Source of the DNA: Longitalea luteola
GTDB taxonomy: Bacteria; Bacteroidota; Bacteroidia; Chitinophagales; Chitinophagaceae
NCBI RefSeq assembly: GCF_017356035.1
Contig: NZ_JAFIQX010000006.1
Span: 248,001-312,000 of the forward strand
DNA: 64,000 nt
Direction of reading: 5' to 3'
Shown piece by piece: positions 37,539 to 50,338 of the stretch. How positions within the stretch are numbered: the first letter of the stretch is position 1; the number at the start of each line of letters is the position of its first letter. The notes beneath the pieces are model-generated. The model made no database searches, had not been told where the DNA came from, and saw only the letters and a program-made list of their open reading frames with translations. Made by a program: the position numbers and the translations under genes.

Positions 37539-38798
37539 ATGTGTAAAATAGTAAGATATGTGTTGATGCTTGCGGTCTTTCCCGTTGCTGCCATCGGTCA
37601 GTCAGATCAAAACACCTATGCCATCACAGCTGTCATTAAGGGAAGCAACGATTGGGTGGCCTTACGGACGCTGAATAATAAGACGGGGAAATTTGGCGAG
37701 ATGCTGTTGAACATGAACGACAGGGGGCTACCGCATCGCGATATAGCTACGCACAAGCTAAAAGACAATATAGCCTGGCCTGTTTTGCCGGTTCCTGTAG
37801 TAGCTAACAATCCTGCTGCGCCCAAAGTAAACACCGGCGTTGCAGCCATTGCCTTTGACGAAAGGACAAACCGGCTGTTCTATGTTTCCATGAGCGATGA
37901 CATCCTGCGGTATATCGATCTTTCCACCATGCAGGTACATGCCGAGCCTGCGTTGTCATTCAGCAAGGCAGGCAATTACACCTTCAGAAGCAGCAATCCG
38001 GTTACGAGGCTGGTAATAACGCCTGATGGGTATGGATATACTGTTACGACTGACGGCAGTCGCCTGATCCGCTTTACCACAAATAACCAGCCTTCTTTTA
38101 CCGATATGGGCGAGTTGAAAGATGATCCCCGCAACAAGGAAATGTCAATACTGAATACCTGTAGCAACCTTGGCGGCGACATGGTTGCCGATGATGCAGG
38201 AAACCTTTATCTCATTACTGCCAGCAACCGCGTTTATAAGATCGACATCAAAACCCTGCTCACAACCTACCTGGCAACAATTACCAATTTACCGGCTACA
38301 TTTACGACCAATGGAGCAGCAATCACCGAAGATGGGAAGCTGCTTGTCAGCAGTTCGGTATACACAGAAGCCTCCTTTATTGTTGACCATAAAAGCTGGC
38401 AGGCATCGCCTGCGCCCGCAGTACAGCACCTGTATGGCATCGCCGATCTGGCAAGCAGTAATGTGATAGCCACCAAAAAATCCAACCCTTCGGTCATGTT
38501 GATTGGCAGGACGCTGCTGAAGACCGGTAATGTTAAGGTTTATCCCAATCCCGTATTGTTTGATGAAGTAAATATTCAATTCAATGATCTGCCCGCCGGT
38601 AAATATTTCATCGAATTGGCAGACCCATTGGGAAGAAAAGTCATTAAACAGAAAGTACAGCTGACAAGACAAGGCCAAACCGCACTCATACAAATTCCTA
38701 CCAGTACAGCACAGGCTTTCTACTATATCCGCATCCTGAATGAAAAGAATGCCCTGGTAAGTACGCACAAGCTGGCGGTAGAAAGGTGGAGGTGGTAG
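37539..38798 (+). CDS. Secreted propeller-like protein with type IX sorting domain
   Basis: The protein has 419 residues with a signal peptide (YVLMLAVFPVAAIGQ). The middle part (about 25-325) has the feel of a beta-propeller (AIAFDERTNRLFYVSMSDD, ITPDGYGYTVTTDGSRLIRF, VADDAGNLYLITASNRVYKID). The end (VKVYPNPVLFDEVNIQF, YFIELADPLGRKV, YYIRILNEKN) is a type A type IX sorting tail. I do not recognise a specific family. It probably acts on the surface. Its 3' end converges with the GH30 gene across a perfect hairpin. Confidence 0.75.
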   Translation: MCKIVRYVLMLAVFPVAAIGQSDQNTYAITAVIKGSNDWVALRTLNNKTGKFGEMLLNMNDRGLPHRDIATHKLKDNIAWPVLPVPVVANNPAAPKVNTGVAAIAFDERTNRLFYVSMSDDILRYIDLSTMQVHAEPALSFSKAGNYTFRSSNPVTRLVITPDGYGYTVTTDGSRLIRFTTNNQPSFTDMGELKDDPRNKEMSILNTCSNLGGDMVADDAGNLYLITASNRVYKIDIKTLLTTYLATITNLPATFTTNGAAITEDGKLLVSSSVYTEASFIVDHKSWQASPAPAVQHLYGIADLASSNVIATKKSNPSVMLIGRTLLKTGNVKVYPNPVLFDEVNIQFNDLPAGKYFIELADPLGRKVIKQKVQLTRQGQTALIQIPTSTAQAFYYIRILNEKNALVSTHKLAVERWRW

Positions 38799-38825
38799 AA
38801 GCATGAGGTAAGCTAATATATCAAA

Positions 38826-38866
38826 GAAGGATACTTAGGAAATTAAGTATCCTTCTGCTTTATTAT
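38826..38866. terminator. Bidirectional terminator between convergent genes
   Basis: Arms 38826-38837 and 38844-38855 form a perfect 12-bp stem with a 6-nt loop. A T-rich tail follows on the plus side. It lies between the ends of the propeller gene (38798) and the reverse-strand GH30 gene (38940). Confidence 0.8.
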
Positions 38867-38939
38867 TCCACAGAGTTTCCAGGTTCACGCTGGATTGCCA
38901 AAAGCAGGCAAACCGATCCAACATCCTACATTATAGGGA

Positions 38940-40151
38940 TCAGTAGGATACAAGCGTAGTGATACTCGATGCCGGCAGGTTAATGCCAAAGCTGTTATTT
39001 GAAATGGCGAAGGTGCTTGCCGCCAGGTTCTGCGAACTTGTGGTTACATAGCGATTGAAATTGTTGACGGTTACGCCGCCGATGCTGAATGGTTGATAAG
39101 TAATGGCAGCGTTGGTATTGACAGCAACGATCACAATCCTGGATCCATTCCTGTAAGCCGTAGTGTATACGCCCGTAGTCGGATTGGCCGTGCAGGAGAT
39201 CTTGGTATAACCAGGACGGATATACCGGGCAAAGTGCGCCATGACGTATCCTATTTTGGTAATATTGCTGTTCTCGTCAATGGGCCCGTAAAAGCGGCGA
39301 ATGTACCACCAAACATAAGCTGCCCATCCTGCGTTCATGCAGTCGTGAATTTCTTTGGCTGCATTCATGGCATTAGGCCAGTCATTGCCACTGATAGAAG
39401 AATTGGTATAGTGTTCGGTCATCCATACCGATTTACCAATATTGCCCAGGTTATAAGGTGTTTTACCATAAATATGCCCGCAAACAAAAAGCGTTTTTGA
39501 TTTAGCCGTGGCATTGCTCAGGTATGTATTTATAAAATTCTGGTCCATATTAAGAGGTTCCGGGGCCATGATGGGAGCGCCGCAATTATCACCCTGCTGG
39601 GCCACAAAGTTTGCTATTTCCGTAGCAGTGCCATGCATCCAACCCGATGGCAAATAATTCGGTTCATTCCAGGGGCTGATCGCATATACGCCGCCAACAG
39701 CTGTATTATACGCTCTTAAGTGTGCTGCGTAGGCTGCATAGGAGCTTGTTTTCAGATAAAGATTATCCATCATTGAAGCAGGTGCGTTCCAGGCGGTGGC
39801 AATTACTTTGGCGCCGTAGCTTTTGGCGGCATCGATGGTTGGCTTTTCGGCTGCAAACTGGTTACTGTTCTCGGGCACGCTCACCCGAAGTATGCTCATG
39901 CCGATTCCATTGGTGGTGGAAAATGCTTTAGCCCGCTGGTCATTAGTTAAGTCTCCTATCCAAACAGGGTGATTCATCCCGCCGAAACCCTGGATCGTCT
40001 GCTGTATCGTACCGGCATTGATAACCGCGGTAGCTTCTTCCTTTGGCTGATTGCCGGCATCCGCTGTTTCTTCTGGCTTGTTACTTCCTTTCTTGGAACA
40101 GCCTGTAAGTAATAAGGCAATGGCAATAAATGTGATGAGATCTTTTTTCAT
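38940..40151 (-). CDS. GH30 subfamily 8-like glucuronoxylanase lipoprotein
   Basis: The protein has 403 residues with a lipobox signal (FIAIALLLTGCSKKG). GH30 is a (beta/alpha)8 barrel plus side beta-domain. QTIQGFGGMNHP is the typical opening. The acid/base is E163 in SPWNEPN and the nucleophile E246 in VWMTEHY. WWYIRRFYGPIDE contains the Arg stretch that binds glucuronic acid branches in XynC-type (subfamily 8) enzymes, and GYVMAHFARYIRPGY follows as in XynC. It should cut glucuronoxylan at the cell surface. It stands alone, divergent from a LacI-type gene with an 18-bp palindrome between them. Confidence 0.9.
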   Translation of the reverse strand: MKKDLITFIAIALLLTGCSKKGSNKPEETADAGNQPKEEATAVINAGTIQQTIQGFGGMNHPVWIGDLTNDQRAKAFSTTNGIGMSILRVSVPENSNQFAAEKPTIDAAKSYGAKVIATAWNAPASMMDNLYLKTSSYAAYAAHLRAYNTAVGGVYAISPWNEPNYLPSGWMHGTATEIANFVAQQGDNCGAPIMAPEPLNMDQNFINTYLSNATAKSKTLFVCGHIYGKTPYNLGNIGKSVWMTEHYTNSSISGNDWPNAMNAAKEIHDCMNAGWAAYVWWYIRRFYGPIDENSNITKIGYVMAHFARYIRPGYTKISCTANPTTGVYTTAYRNGSRIVIVAVNTNAAITYQPFSIGGVTVNNFNRYVTTSSQNLAASTFAISNNSFGINLPASSITTLVSY

Positions 40152-40322
40152 AGATGGTCTAAATTTTAATGGTTTATAATAATTGATTAATGCGCGTAAC
40201 TGGTGATAAAAAAAGAGAACCTGTAAAGAAGTGATTGGGCATTACATCAGGTCAATAGACTTTCATATATGGCAGCCATGCAATCTGTTTCATCCTTAAT
40301 AAAGTTAGCAATAATCTTACAA

Positions 40323-40340
40323 GATGCAACCGGTTGCATC
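40323..40340. promoter_or_regulatory. Perfect 18-bp LacI-type operator palindrome
   Basis: GATGCAACCGGTTGCATC is a perfect palindrome with the central CG typical of LacI-family sites. It lies in the 345-bp gap between divergent GH30 and LacI-like genes, 172 bp from the GH30 start and 157 bp from the LacI-like start. The rest of the gap has no gene and no clear TAnnTTTG box. Confidence 0.75.
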
Positions 40341-40496
40341 ATTTATCCCCAAAAGAAATCGGGTAGCGTATACCGTCATCATCTTTATTATTCCAATTGT
40401 CTCAGATCTTTGTCCATTTGTCTATAATTGCCCTTACTGTTTCCCTGGCTGCGCTTTATATCCGGTAAAAAACTATTTTAGAGAAAACAGTATTGC

Positions 40497-41447
40497 ATGC
40501 GCGCAGGAAAACGTGTCATAGTACCCTTTCATCCCGGTATTCGATCCACTTCCTATAGAAGAAAAATAAAAAAGCGACCTACCAATACGATTGGCGTGGT
40601 GGTGCATACACTGCACAGCCATTTTATCAGGTCTGCATTGACCGGCATGGAAGAGGTAGCCGGCAGGTTAGGGTATGAGATCCTGATAATGCATTCCCAG
40701 GAAAACAAGGAAAAAGAAGTGGCTAATGTGCAGATGCTTTTTGACCGGCAGGTGGATGGATTGATCGCCTCGCTTTCATTTGGCACAACGAGCCTGGATC
40801 ATTTTAATATTTTTCTCAACGAAAATATACCGGTTGTTTTTTTCGACAGGGTAGCTACAACCGGCAACAATCGTTCGGTGGTAATAGATAATGTGGGCAC
40901 CGGCTATGCGGCTACCCACCATTTGATTCAACAGGGTTGTAAACGTATTGCCATTATTACATCGCACCTGGAAAGAAATGTGTATGCAGACAGGTTCACA
41001 GGATTCCGCAATGCGTTGCATGATCACGGTATTGCCTTTGAAGATGATTTACTTTTTGTAAAGGATGTAACGGAAGACGCTGGTATGGAAGCGGCCGGCC
41101 AGATCCTGAATATGCGGAAAAGACCGGATGGATTATTTATAACCAGTGACCTGGTGGCGGCAGCCTGTATGCGCAGCTTGATGGAACATGGCTTGCAGGT
41201 GCCGCATGACATTGCCATTGTCGGCTTCAATAACGACCCTGTTTGTAAAGTAACGGCGCCAACAATCACTACTGTAAACTATCCCGGTGTCGAAATGGGG
41301 CGGGTTGCTGCAACACAATTGATCAATACCATAGTAAAGAAAGATTACCAGCCTGCGACGCGAACGGCCGTAGTTCCTGCGGGGTTGATCATAAGGCAAT
41401 CTTCTTTAAAGAACCCACAATTCATTACGGAAAGGGCAGGCGGGTAG
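40497..41447 (+). CDS. LacI/GalR-family ligand-binding protein lacking the DNA-binding domain
   Basis: The protein has 316 residues and resembles the sugar-binding core of LacI regulators: TNTIGVVVHTLHSHF, DGLIASLSF, PVVFFDRVA, VVIDNVGTGYAATHHLI, RIAIITS, DGLFITSDLVAAACM and DIAIVGFNNDP. The usual N-terminal helix-turn-helix of about 55 residues is missing. An in-frame TAG lies at 40479-40481, 18 bp before the start. I translated all three plus frames of the upstream 170 bp and saw no such motif. It may be a truncated gene or a DNA-independent sensor. It converges with the hybrid sensor gene, ends 5 bp apart. Confidence 0.8.
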   Translation: MRAGKRVIVPFHPGIRSTSYRRKIKKRPTNTIGVVVHTLHSHFIRSALTGMEEVAGRLGYEILIMHSQENKEKEVANVQMLFDRQVDGLIASLSFGTTSLDHFNIFLNENIPVVFFDRVATTGNNRSVVIDNVGTGYAATHHLIQQGCKRIAIITSHLERNVYADRFTGFRNALHDHGIAFEDDLLFVKDVTEDAGMEAAGQILNMRKRPDGLFITSDLVAAACMRSLMEHGLQVPHDIAIVGFNNDPVCKVTAPTITTVNYPGVEMGRVAATQLINTIVKKDYQPATRTAVVPAGLIIRQSSLKNPQFITERAGG

Positions 41448-41452
41448 CCTTC

Positions 41453-44400
41453 TCATAATTTTCGCATTTTCGAAATATATTCAGAAGGAAGCATATTGAA
41501 CCTGCTCTTGAACGACTTCGTAAAATAATTAGGGGTCGTGAAGCCTACATGGTAGGCTATCTCTGAAATGGTCATGTTGCTTTTCTGCATCAATTGCGCT
41601 GCCTTTTCCAGCCTGAATGATCTTATGTACTCTACCGGTGTTTCTCCTGTTAATTGAAGCAGTTTGGTGTACAGACTACTTCTGCTCATGCCGATATGTT
41701 TGCTCAAACCCTCAACGGATAATTGCGTATTGGAAAGGTTGTTTTCAAGATAGGTAACGATTTCCTGTAACAATTTTTCGTCAGATGATGTAACATCTAT
41801 TTCCGGGCCAATCACTTTGATCTGTTTGGTATAGGTGCTTTGCAGCGTGCTTTTTAATTCAAGCAGGCTTTTGATCTTTGCATTCAATACCTCAAAATTG
41901 AAAGGTTTGGTTATATAATCATTGGCGCCTGTTTCAAGGCCTTTTACCTGCTGGTCGTCGCCCGTCAATGCTGTAAGCAGAATTACCGGGATGTGATTTG
42001 TTCTTTTGTCAGCTTTCAGTTTTTTAACCAGCGAAATGCCATCCATTTCAGGCATACTTATGTCGCTTACGATCAACTGTGGGTGGCTGGCAAGTGCTTT
42101 CTGCCATCCTTCTTTCCCATTTTCAGCTTCCAACACCTGGTAGCTGTTCCTTAGATTATCCTTCAAATAGAACCTGAAGTCATCATTGTCTTCCACCAGT
42201 AAAATGGAGACCGGTTTTGTAAGGTTGTTTTCTACAGCCATGGAAGCCTCATCATCAGCTGCCTGCTGTAACCTATCCGGCGTTTCCACCGCCTGCAATT
42301 CTGCTTTTTCTTCTATAGCTGGTTCTACAGGTGTAAGCGGAAGCTGAATGGTGAATACAGTTCCCTGGCCAGGCTCACTTTCCACTTCAATTTCCCCGCC
42401 ATGCATTTTTACAAATTCTTTTGTAATTGATAAGCCTATTCCTGTTCCCTGGTTAAGTACAGCGCTGGCCGGATAATGCTGAAAGAAACGTTCGAAGATC
42501 TTATCTTTTTTTTCTTTTGGAATGCCAATGCCCGTATCGGCCACTTTTATGGAAACCCGGTTGTTGTCGCTGTTGTCAAGGGCATTTTTATATATTTCAA
42601 CGCTGATGGTTCCTCCCTCCAGCGTAAACTTGAATGCGTTTGATAACAAATTAAAGAGTATCCTTTCTATTTTGTCATGATCAAACAACACATCCATTCG
42701 TTCAATGTTGGATGTAAAAACAAAATTGATATGCTTTCGTTCAGACAGATCTTTAAACGATTCCGAGACCTCTTTGACATAGGAAATAAAGTCGCCTTTT
42801 GACAATTGCAGTCTTAGTTCATGTTCTTCCATTTTCCTGAAGTCAAGTAACTGGTTTACCAGGTTTAATAACCGGCGGGCATTTCGCCTGATCATATTCA
42901 GTTTGTCAAGCTGTTCGGCCTTACCGCTTTCATGGATCAACTGATCAACAGGGCCCATGATCAGGGAGATGGGTGTTCTGAAATCGTGGCTTAGGTTGGT
43001 AAGGAATTTCAGTTTTAACCGATCGAGTTCAAGCAGGCGCCTCGACTGCTCACGTTCCTGCTCCAGTGCAAACTGCTTTCTTAATTTCGTAATGCCCCTG
43101 TGGCGGATATAAAGTAACAGCCCGCCAATGGCCAACAGGTAAAAAATATAGGCATAAACAGTACGCCAGAAGGGCGGACGCACATAGATCTTTATCAGGG
43201 TTTCCCCTTTATTCCAGACGCCGTCATTGTTGCTTGCTTTTACAAGAAAAAAATACTCTCCCGGATCAAGGTTTGTGTAGGAGGCCGTATTTAACTGACC
43301 GGTGTAATTCCAGTCTTTATCAAAGCCTTCCAGTTTGTACGCATATTGATTTTGCTTTGGGATACTGTAATTGAGGGCAACAAAACTCAAAGCAAAATTT
43401 TGTTTGTAATCAAGCCTGATCTCTTTGGCTACTGTAATGGGTTCTTTTATGGGTGAGTCATAACCGGGAAGTACCGACTTATTTGAGATCTTCAGATCCG
43501 TAAGCAGCACGATCGGCACATTCCGATTTACAGTAAGCGCCTGCGGGTTAAAGAAATTAAAGCCCTGCAATCCGCCGAAGAATAATTCTCCATTGCTGAG
43601 GCGTATGCCGGATGCATGTACAAAGTTATTGGGTTGAACACCGTTATAACTTGTAAAATTCCGGAATTTTTGTTGTTGCAGATCAAAGCTGCTTATGCCG
43701 GTATTGGTGCTGAACCAGATCGTTCCCTGCAGGTCTTCCAGGATCTGATAAATGGTAGTGTTTTGCAAACCATCCTCTTCCGCATAGGTAATAAACTGAT
43801 TGTTGCTTTTGTCGTATAAACTTAAACCGCCGCCAAACGTTCCTACCCAGATCCGTCCCCGGCTGTCGCAAAGCAATGCATGTATTTTGTCGTTTGGTAA
43901 AGAACTGTTGTCCTTTGTGTAAACGGTCCATTTGCCGTCAGGATGTAACACAGCCAGTCCGCCGCCGTGTGAACCGATCCATATATTTCCCTGCTGATCT
44001 TCCATTATTGCCCTTATATAACCATTGACCGGCAAATGATAATCATTAGCGGCAGATGGCGGGAATGGCGTGTAACGGGCAATTACCTTGTTCTTCCTGA
44101 TAACGTGTAAGCCGTCTCCATTGGTTCCAGCCCAAATGTTTCCTCTGCTGTCTTCAAATAGTGAAAAAATGTCGTTGCTGTTCATGTTTGCGGGTCTGCG
44201 GCCAGCATTCAAATATTGTAAACTGCCTGTTACCAGGTCCATGATGATCACTCCATGCGAAAAGGTGCCAATGTAAAGTTTGTTATCCCGGGATTTTTGC
44301 AATGCGAGTACCGCGATCTGCCGGGCGGGCTGATTGTTCAAAAGGAGGGGAACCCGCCGGATGGATTTTGTTTTCCGGTCAAATTCAAATAAGCCTTCAG

Positions 44401-45562
44401 CATCTGTCCCTATAAATGCGTTCCCATTTATATTTTCTGCAAAAGCGCTGATAATGGGCACAATGGCATTTTTTCCTTTGAAGGCGCTGCTGGGGATCAG
44501 GTTGAACAGGTTGATATTCTTATCGTATTTATTAATACCTCCACGGAATGTTCCAAACCAGTAAATCCCCTGTTGATCTATATAGGCGCAGCGGATGGAT
44601 CTTGCTGTTAAACTGTGAATGTTACCGTTTTCGGGCGTGTAAACCGTAAATGTTTGATTTTTGGGATTGAATACATTTAAACCATCATTTGTTCCTATCC
44701 ATAATAACCCATCTTCATCTGCTGTGATACAATTAATGAAATTATTACTTGGTGAGTTTGGTTCACCCGGGCTGTGGCGGTAAATGACAAATCCGTCGTG
44801 ACCAGGTTTCAGCATACACAGGCCGTCTGCAGTGCCTACCCAGATATTGCCAGATCTGTCTTCTGCAATTGCCCGCACTTTGTTACTGCTGATGCTGGAT
44901 GTATCTGCTTCATTGTGTACGAACTGCCGGAAAGTATTTGTTTCCCTCGTATAATAAAAAAGACCATCGTCTGTAGCCACCCAGATCCTGTGTTTGCTGT
45001 CCTCAAAAACACTAAGAAGGGTCGTCTTGATTGGCGCTCCGTTTTTGCCTGATGAAAGTTCCAGTTTCGAAATCCGGTTCAACCCAGGGTCAAGAACGTA
45101 TAATCCGTCAAATTGTGCTATCCAGATATTTCCCAGGTGATCACTGCAGATACTTCTGATAACAGTATTTCTGGTAAAACCTGCTACATTTTTATTTACA
45201 GGAAAATGTTGAAAATTGTCCTTCCGGCGATTATACAGGTTTAAACCGCCGCCGCTGGTCCCTATCCACAGATTTCCTTTTTTGTCTTCATGTAAGGCCA
45301 GAATCTCATTCGACCGCAGGCTGGCCGTATCTCCCCGCCGATTGCGGTACACCTTAAAGTTTGTTCCGTCGAACCTGTTCAATCCGTCATCCGTAGCAAA
45401 CCACATCAGCCCCTGCCGGTCTTTTATAATAGCATTTACCGAGTTTGAAAGGAAGCCTTCTTCGGAGGTAAGGGAGGTAAAATTTATATGGGGAATTTGA
45501 GCAGAGCCGGCCAAATTGGAAAAGAAAAAGACAAAATATAATATATTATACAATTTGTTCAT
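41453..45562 (-). CDS. Hybrid two-component sensor (HTCS): propeller, kinase, receiver and AraC domain
   Basis: The 1369-residue one-protein signalling system has a signal peptide, then about 14 Reg_prop propeller repeats (GLMWFATDDGLNRFD, WIGTSGGGLNLYN and so on) to about 680, and a Y_Y_Y domain. A membrane segment follows at about 795-820 (TVYAYIFYLLAIGGLLLYI). The HisKA region has LSHDFRTPISLIMGP (His near 859), and an ATPase shows GTGIGLSITKEFVKMHGG. The receiver has LIVSDISMPEMDG (Asp near 1167), and an AraC-type HTH ends the protein. Such sensors bind an oligosaccharide in the periplasm and switch on a linked PUL. Here the likely target is the xylan locus downstream on the other strand. 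Confidence 0.96.
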   Translation of the reverse strand: MNKLYNILYFVFFFSNLAGSAQIPHINFTSLTSEEGFLSNSVNAIIKDRQGLMWFATDDGLNRFDGTNFKVYRNRRGDTASLRSNEILALHEDKKGNLWIGTSGGGLNLYNRRKDNFQHFPVNKNVAGFTRNTVIRSICSDHLGNIWIAQFDGLYVLDPGLNRISKLELSSGKNGAPIKTTLLSVFEDSKHRIWVATDDGLFYYTRETNTFRQFVHNEADTSSISSNKVRAIAEDRSGNIWVGTADGLCMLKPGHDGFVIYRHSPGEPNSPSNNFINCITADEDGLLWIGTNDGLNVFNPKNQTFTVYTPENGNIHSLTARSIRCAYIDQQGIYWFGTFRGGINKYDKNINLFNLIPSSAFKGKNAIVPIISAFAENINGNAFIGTDAEGLFEFDRKTKSIRRVPLLLNNQPARQIAVLALQKSRDNKLYIGTFSHGVIIMDLVTGSLQYLNAGRRPANMNSNDIFSLFEDSRGNIWAGTNGDGLHVIRKNKVIARYTPFPPSAANDYHLPVNGYIRAIMEDQQGNIWIGSHGGGLAVLHPDGKWTVYTKDNSSLPNDKIHALLCDSRGRIWVGTFGGGLSLYDKSNNQFITYAEEDGLQNTTIYQILEDLQGTIWFSTNTGISSFDLQQQKFRNFTSYNGVQPNNFVHASGIRLSNGELFFGGLQGFNFFNPQALTVNRNVPIVLLTDLKISNKSVLPGYDSPIKEPITVAKEIRLDYKQNFALSFVALNYSIPKQNQYAYKLEGFDKDWNYTGQLNTASYTNLDPGEYFFLVKASNNDGVWNKGETLIKIYVRPPFWRTVYAYIFYLLAIGGLLLYIRHRGITKLRKQFALEQEREQSRRLLELDRLKLKFLTNLSHDFRTPISLIMGPVDQLIHESGKAEQLDKLNMIRRNARRLLNLVNQLLDFRKMEEHELRLQLSKGDFISYVKEVSESFKDLSERKHINFVFTSNIERMDVLFDHDKIERILFNLLSNAFKFTLEGGTISVEIYKNALDNSDNNRVSIKVADTGIGIPKEKKDKIFERFFQHYPASAVLNQGTGIGLSITKEFVKMHGGEIEVESEPGQGTVFTIQLPLTPVEPAIEEKAELQAVETPDRLQQAADDEASMAVENNLTKPVSILLVEDNDDFRFYLKDNLRNSYQVLEAENGKEGWQKALASHPQLIVSDISMPEMDGISLVKKLKADKRTNHIPVILLTALTGDDQQVKGLETGANDYITKPFNFEVLNAKIKSLLELKSTLQSTYTKQIKVIGPEIDVTSSDEKLLQEIVTYLENNLSNTQLSVEGLSKHIGMSRSSLYTKLLQLTGETPVEYIRSFRLEKAAQLMQKSNMTISEIAYHVGFTTPNYFTKSFKSRFNMLPSEYISKMRKL

Positions 45563-45879
45563 GTTGCAAGCAGTCTACTAATACTATATTAGGATTGAAA
45601 TGGTAATTTCGGCTTATACCTGGAACAACTATATTTTACAGTACACTGGCATCATGTAAATAATAGTTGCAGATAAAATAACGTATTGAAAATCAACACC
45701 GGTTCTTTGTCTATACAAAACAGCATTACAAACAGATCGCTGCTTTGCACATAATTACTATGAATTTAAACGAATGAACCATACTGCCGGTCGAATCGCC
45801 GTTACTTTTGTTTAAATGTACGAATGACGTTTCTCATTTCATGCGAAAATTTCCGTCTGTAAATTAAAGCGGGGCTGCC
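45563..45879. promoter_or_regulatory. Divergent control gap with -7 box for the AraC gene
   Basis: This 317-bp gap separates the reverse-strand hybrid sensor from the AraC-type gene. TACTTTTG at 45803-45810 is a perfect TAnnTTTG box 70 nt before ATG 45880, but no TTTG lies at the right distance upstream. A 6-bp inverted repeat (CTAATA/TATTAG) sits at 45578-45592 near the sensor start. Nothing else is evident. Confidence 0.4.
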
Positions 45880-46689
45880 ATGCGAAATAATCTGCTATTG
45901 ATACTTCCTGATAAAAAGGAGCAGGATCTCTTATTAAAAAGATTTATAAGTAATTACAACCTGTATATAGCCGGGAACTGGGCGGAGGTGCTGCACCTTG
46001 CTGAAACAATTTCTATACAATTAATAATCTGCAGTGTTGAAGTGCCGGGGGTAAATGGCTGGGAACTGTGCAGCCAGCTGAAATCAGCGCTTCATTTATC
46101 CCATATTCCGGTTATATTATTGACGGCCGATGATTCTTTCAGGTCCAGGATCAAAAACCTGGAGTCAGGGGCAGATGCTTTTGTGAACAGGCCTTATCCC
46201 GTGAGCTACCTGGAGGCGCTGGTCAGCAACCTGCTTGCCAACAGGGCAAAAATTACAGCACATGTTGCCTGCTACCCGTTTAAGCCAATAATAACCGCAC
46301 ATGCAGCCGGGGAGGACTCATTCATTAAAAGATTGCATGATCATATTTATAATAATGTCCACAACTGCTCGCTGAATGTTCCATTGCTTGCCCGATTAAT
46401 GAATATGAGCCGTGCAGCCTTTTACCGGAAAATTAAAACGGTCACCGATCTCACGCCAAACGATCTCATAAACAAGGTAAGATTAAGCCGTGCAGCTGAA
46501 TTGCTTCAATCGGCTGAATACAAGGTGAACGAAGTGGCGAGAATGACAGGGTTCCATTCACAAAGCAGCTTTGCAAAAACATTTATAAAAACGTTCAAGG
46601 TAACGCCTACCGGATACCGGCGCATGAAGATGAAACCCAAATGGCAGAAAAAGGCCGCCGTGTCCCTGTTTGCAGAGAACGGACATTAA
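45880..46689 (+). CDS. AraC-family regulator with degenerate receiver domain
   Basis: The protein has 269 residues. A receiver-like domain (about 1-125) keeps the fold (IQLIICSVEVPGVNGWELC, IPVILLTADD, LESGADAFVNRPYP), but the phosphate-accepting Asp is Ser52 and the conserved Lys of KP is Arg. The acidic pocket near residue 10 is also reduced to one Asp. A C-terminal AraC HTH (about 160-260, LARLMNMSRAAFYRKIK, VNEVARMTGFHSQSSFAKTF) is intact. It therefore probably acts without phosphorylation. It is transcribed toward the glycoside hydrolase genes and may regulate them. Confidence 0.87.
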   Translation: MRNNLLLILPDKKEQDLLLKRFISNYNLYIAGNWAEVLHLAETISIQLIICSVEVPGVNGWELCSQLKSALHLSHIPVILLTADDSFRSRIKNLESGADAFVNRPYPVSYLEALVSNLLANRAKITAHVACYPFKPIITAHAAGEDSFIKRLHDHIYNNVHNCSLNVPLLARLMNMSRAAFYRKIKTVTDLTPNDLINKVRLSRAAELLQSAEYKVNEVARMTGFHSQSSFAKTFIKTFKVTPTGYRRMKMKPKWQKKAAVSLFAENGH

Positions 46690-46765
46690 CGCAGCCCTCG
46701 ATCGCTCAAAGCACCGGGCGAAAAATAGAAGTTCGCGTACGCTTGAAAATACACAAATACATTAA

Positions 46766-50268
<3,503 letters not shown>

Positions 50269-50338
50269 ATTCCTGTAAAATCCACTGGTAAAGGGAACAT
50301 TTAACCTACCGGACAAATTATACTTTTAAAAAGCGACA

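Noticed and set aside
40324-40521. Open frame of 65 codons in the GH30-LacI gap, starting in the palindrome
   Set aside because: It covers the operator palindrome and has odd composition; no HTH or family match. It was checked as a possible missing LacI N-terminus and does not fit.
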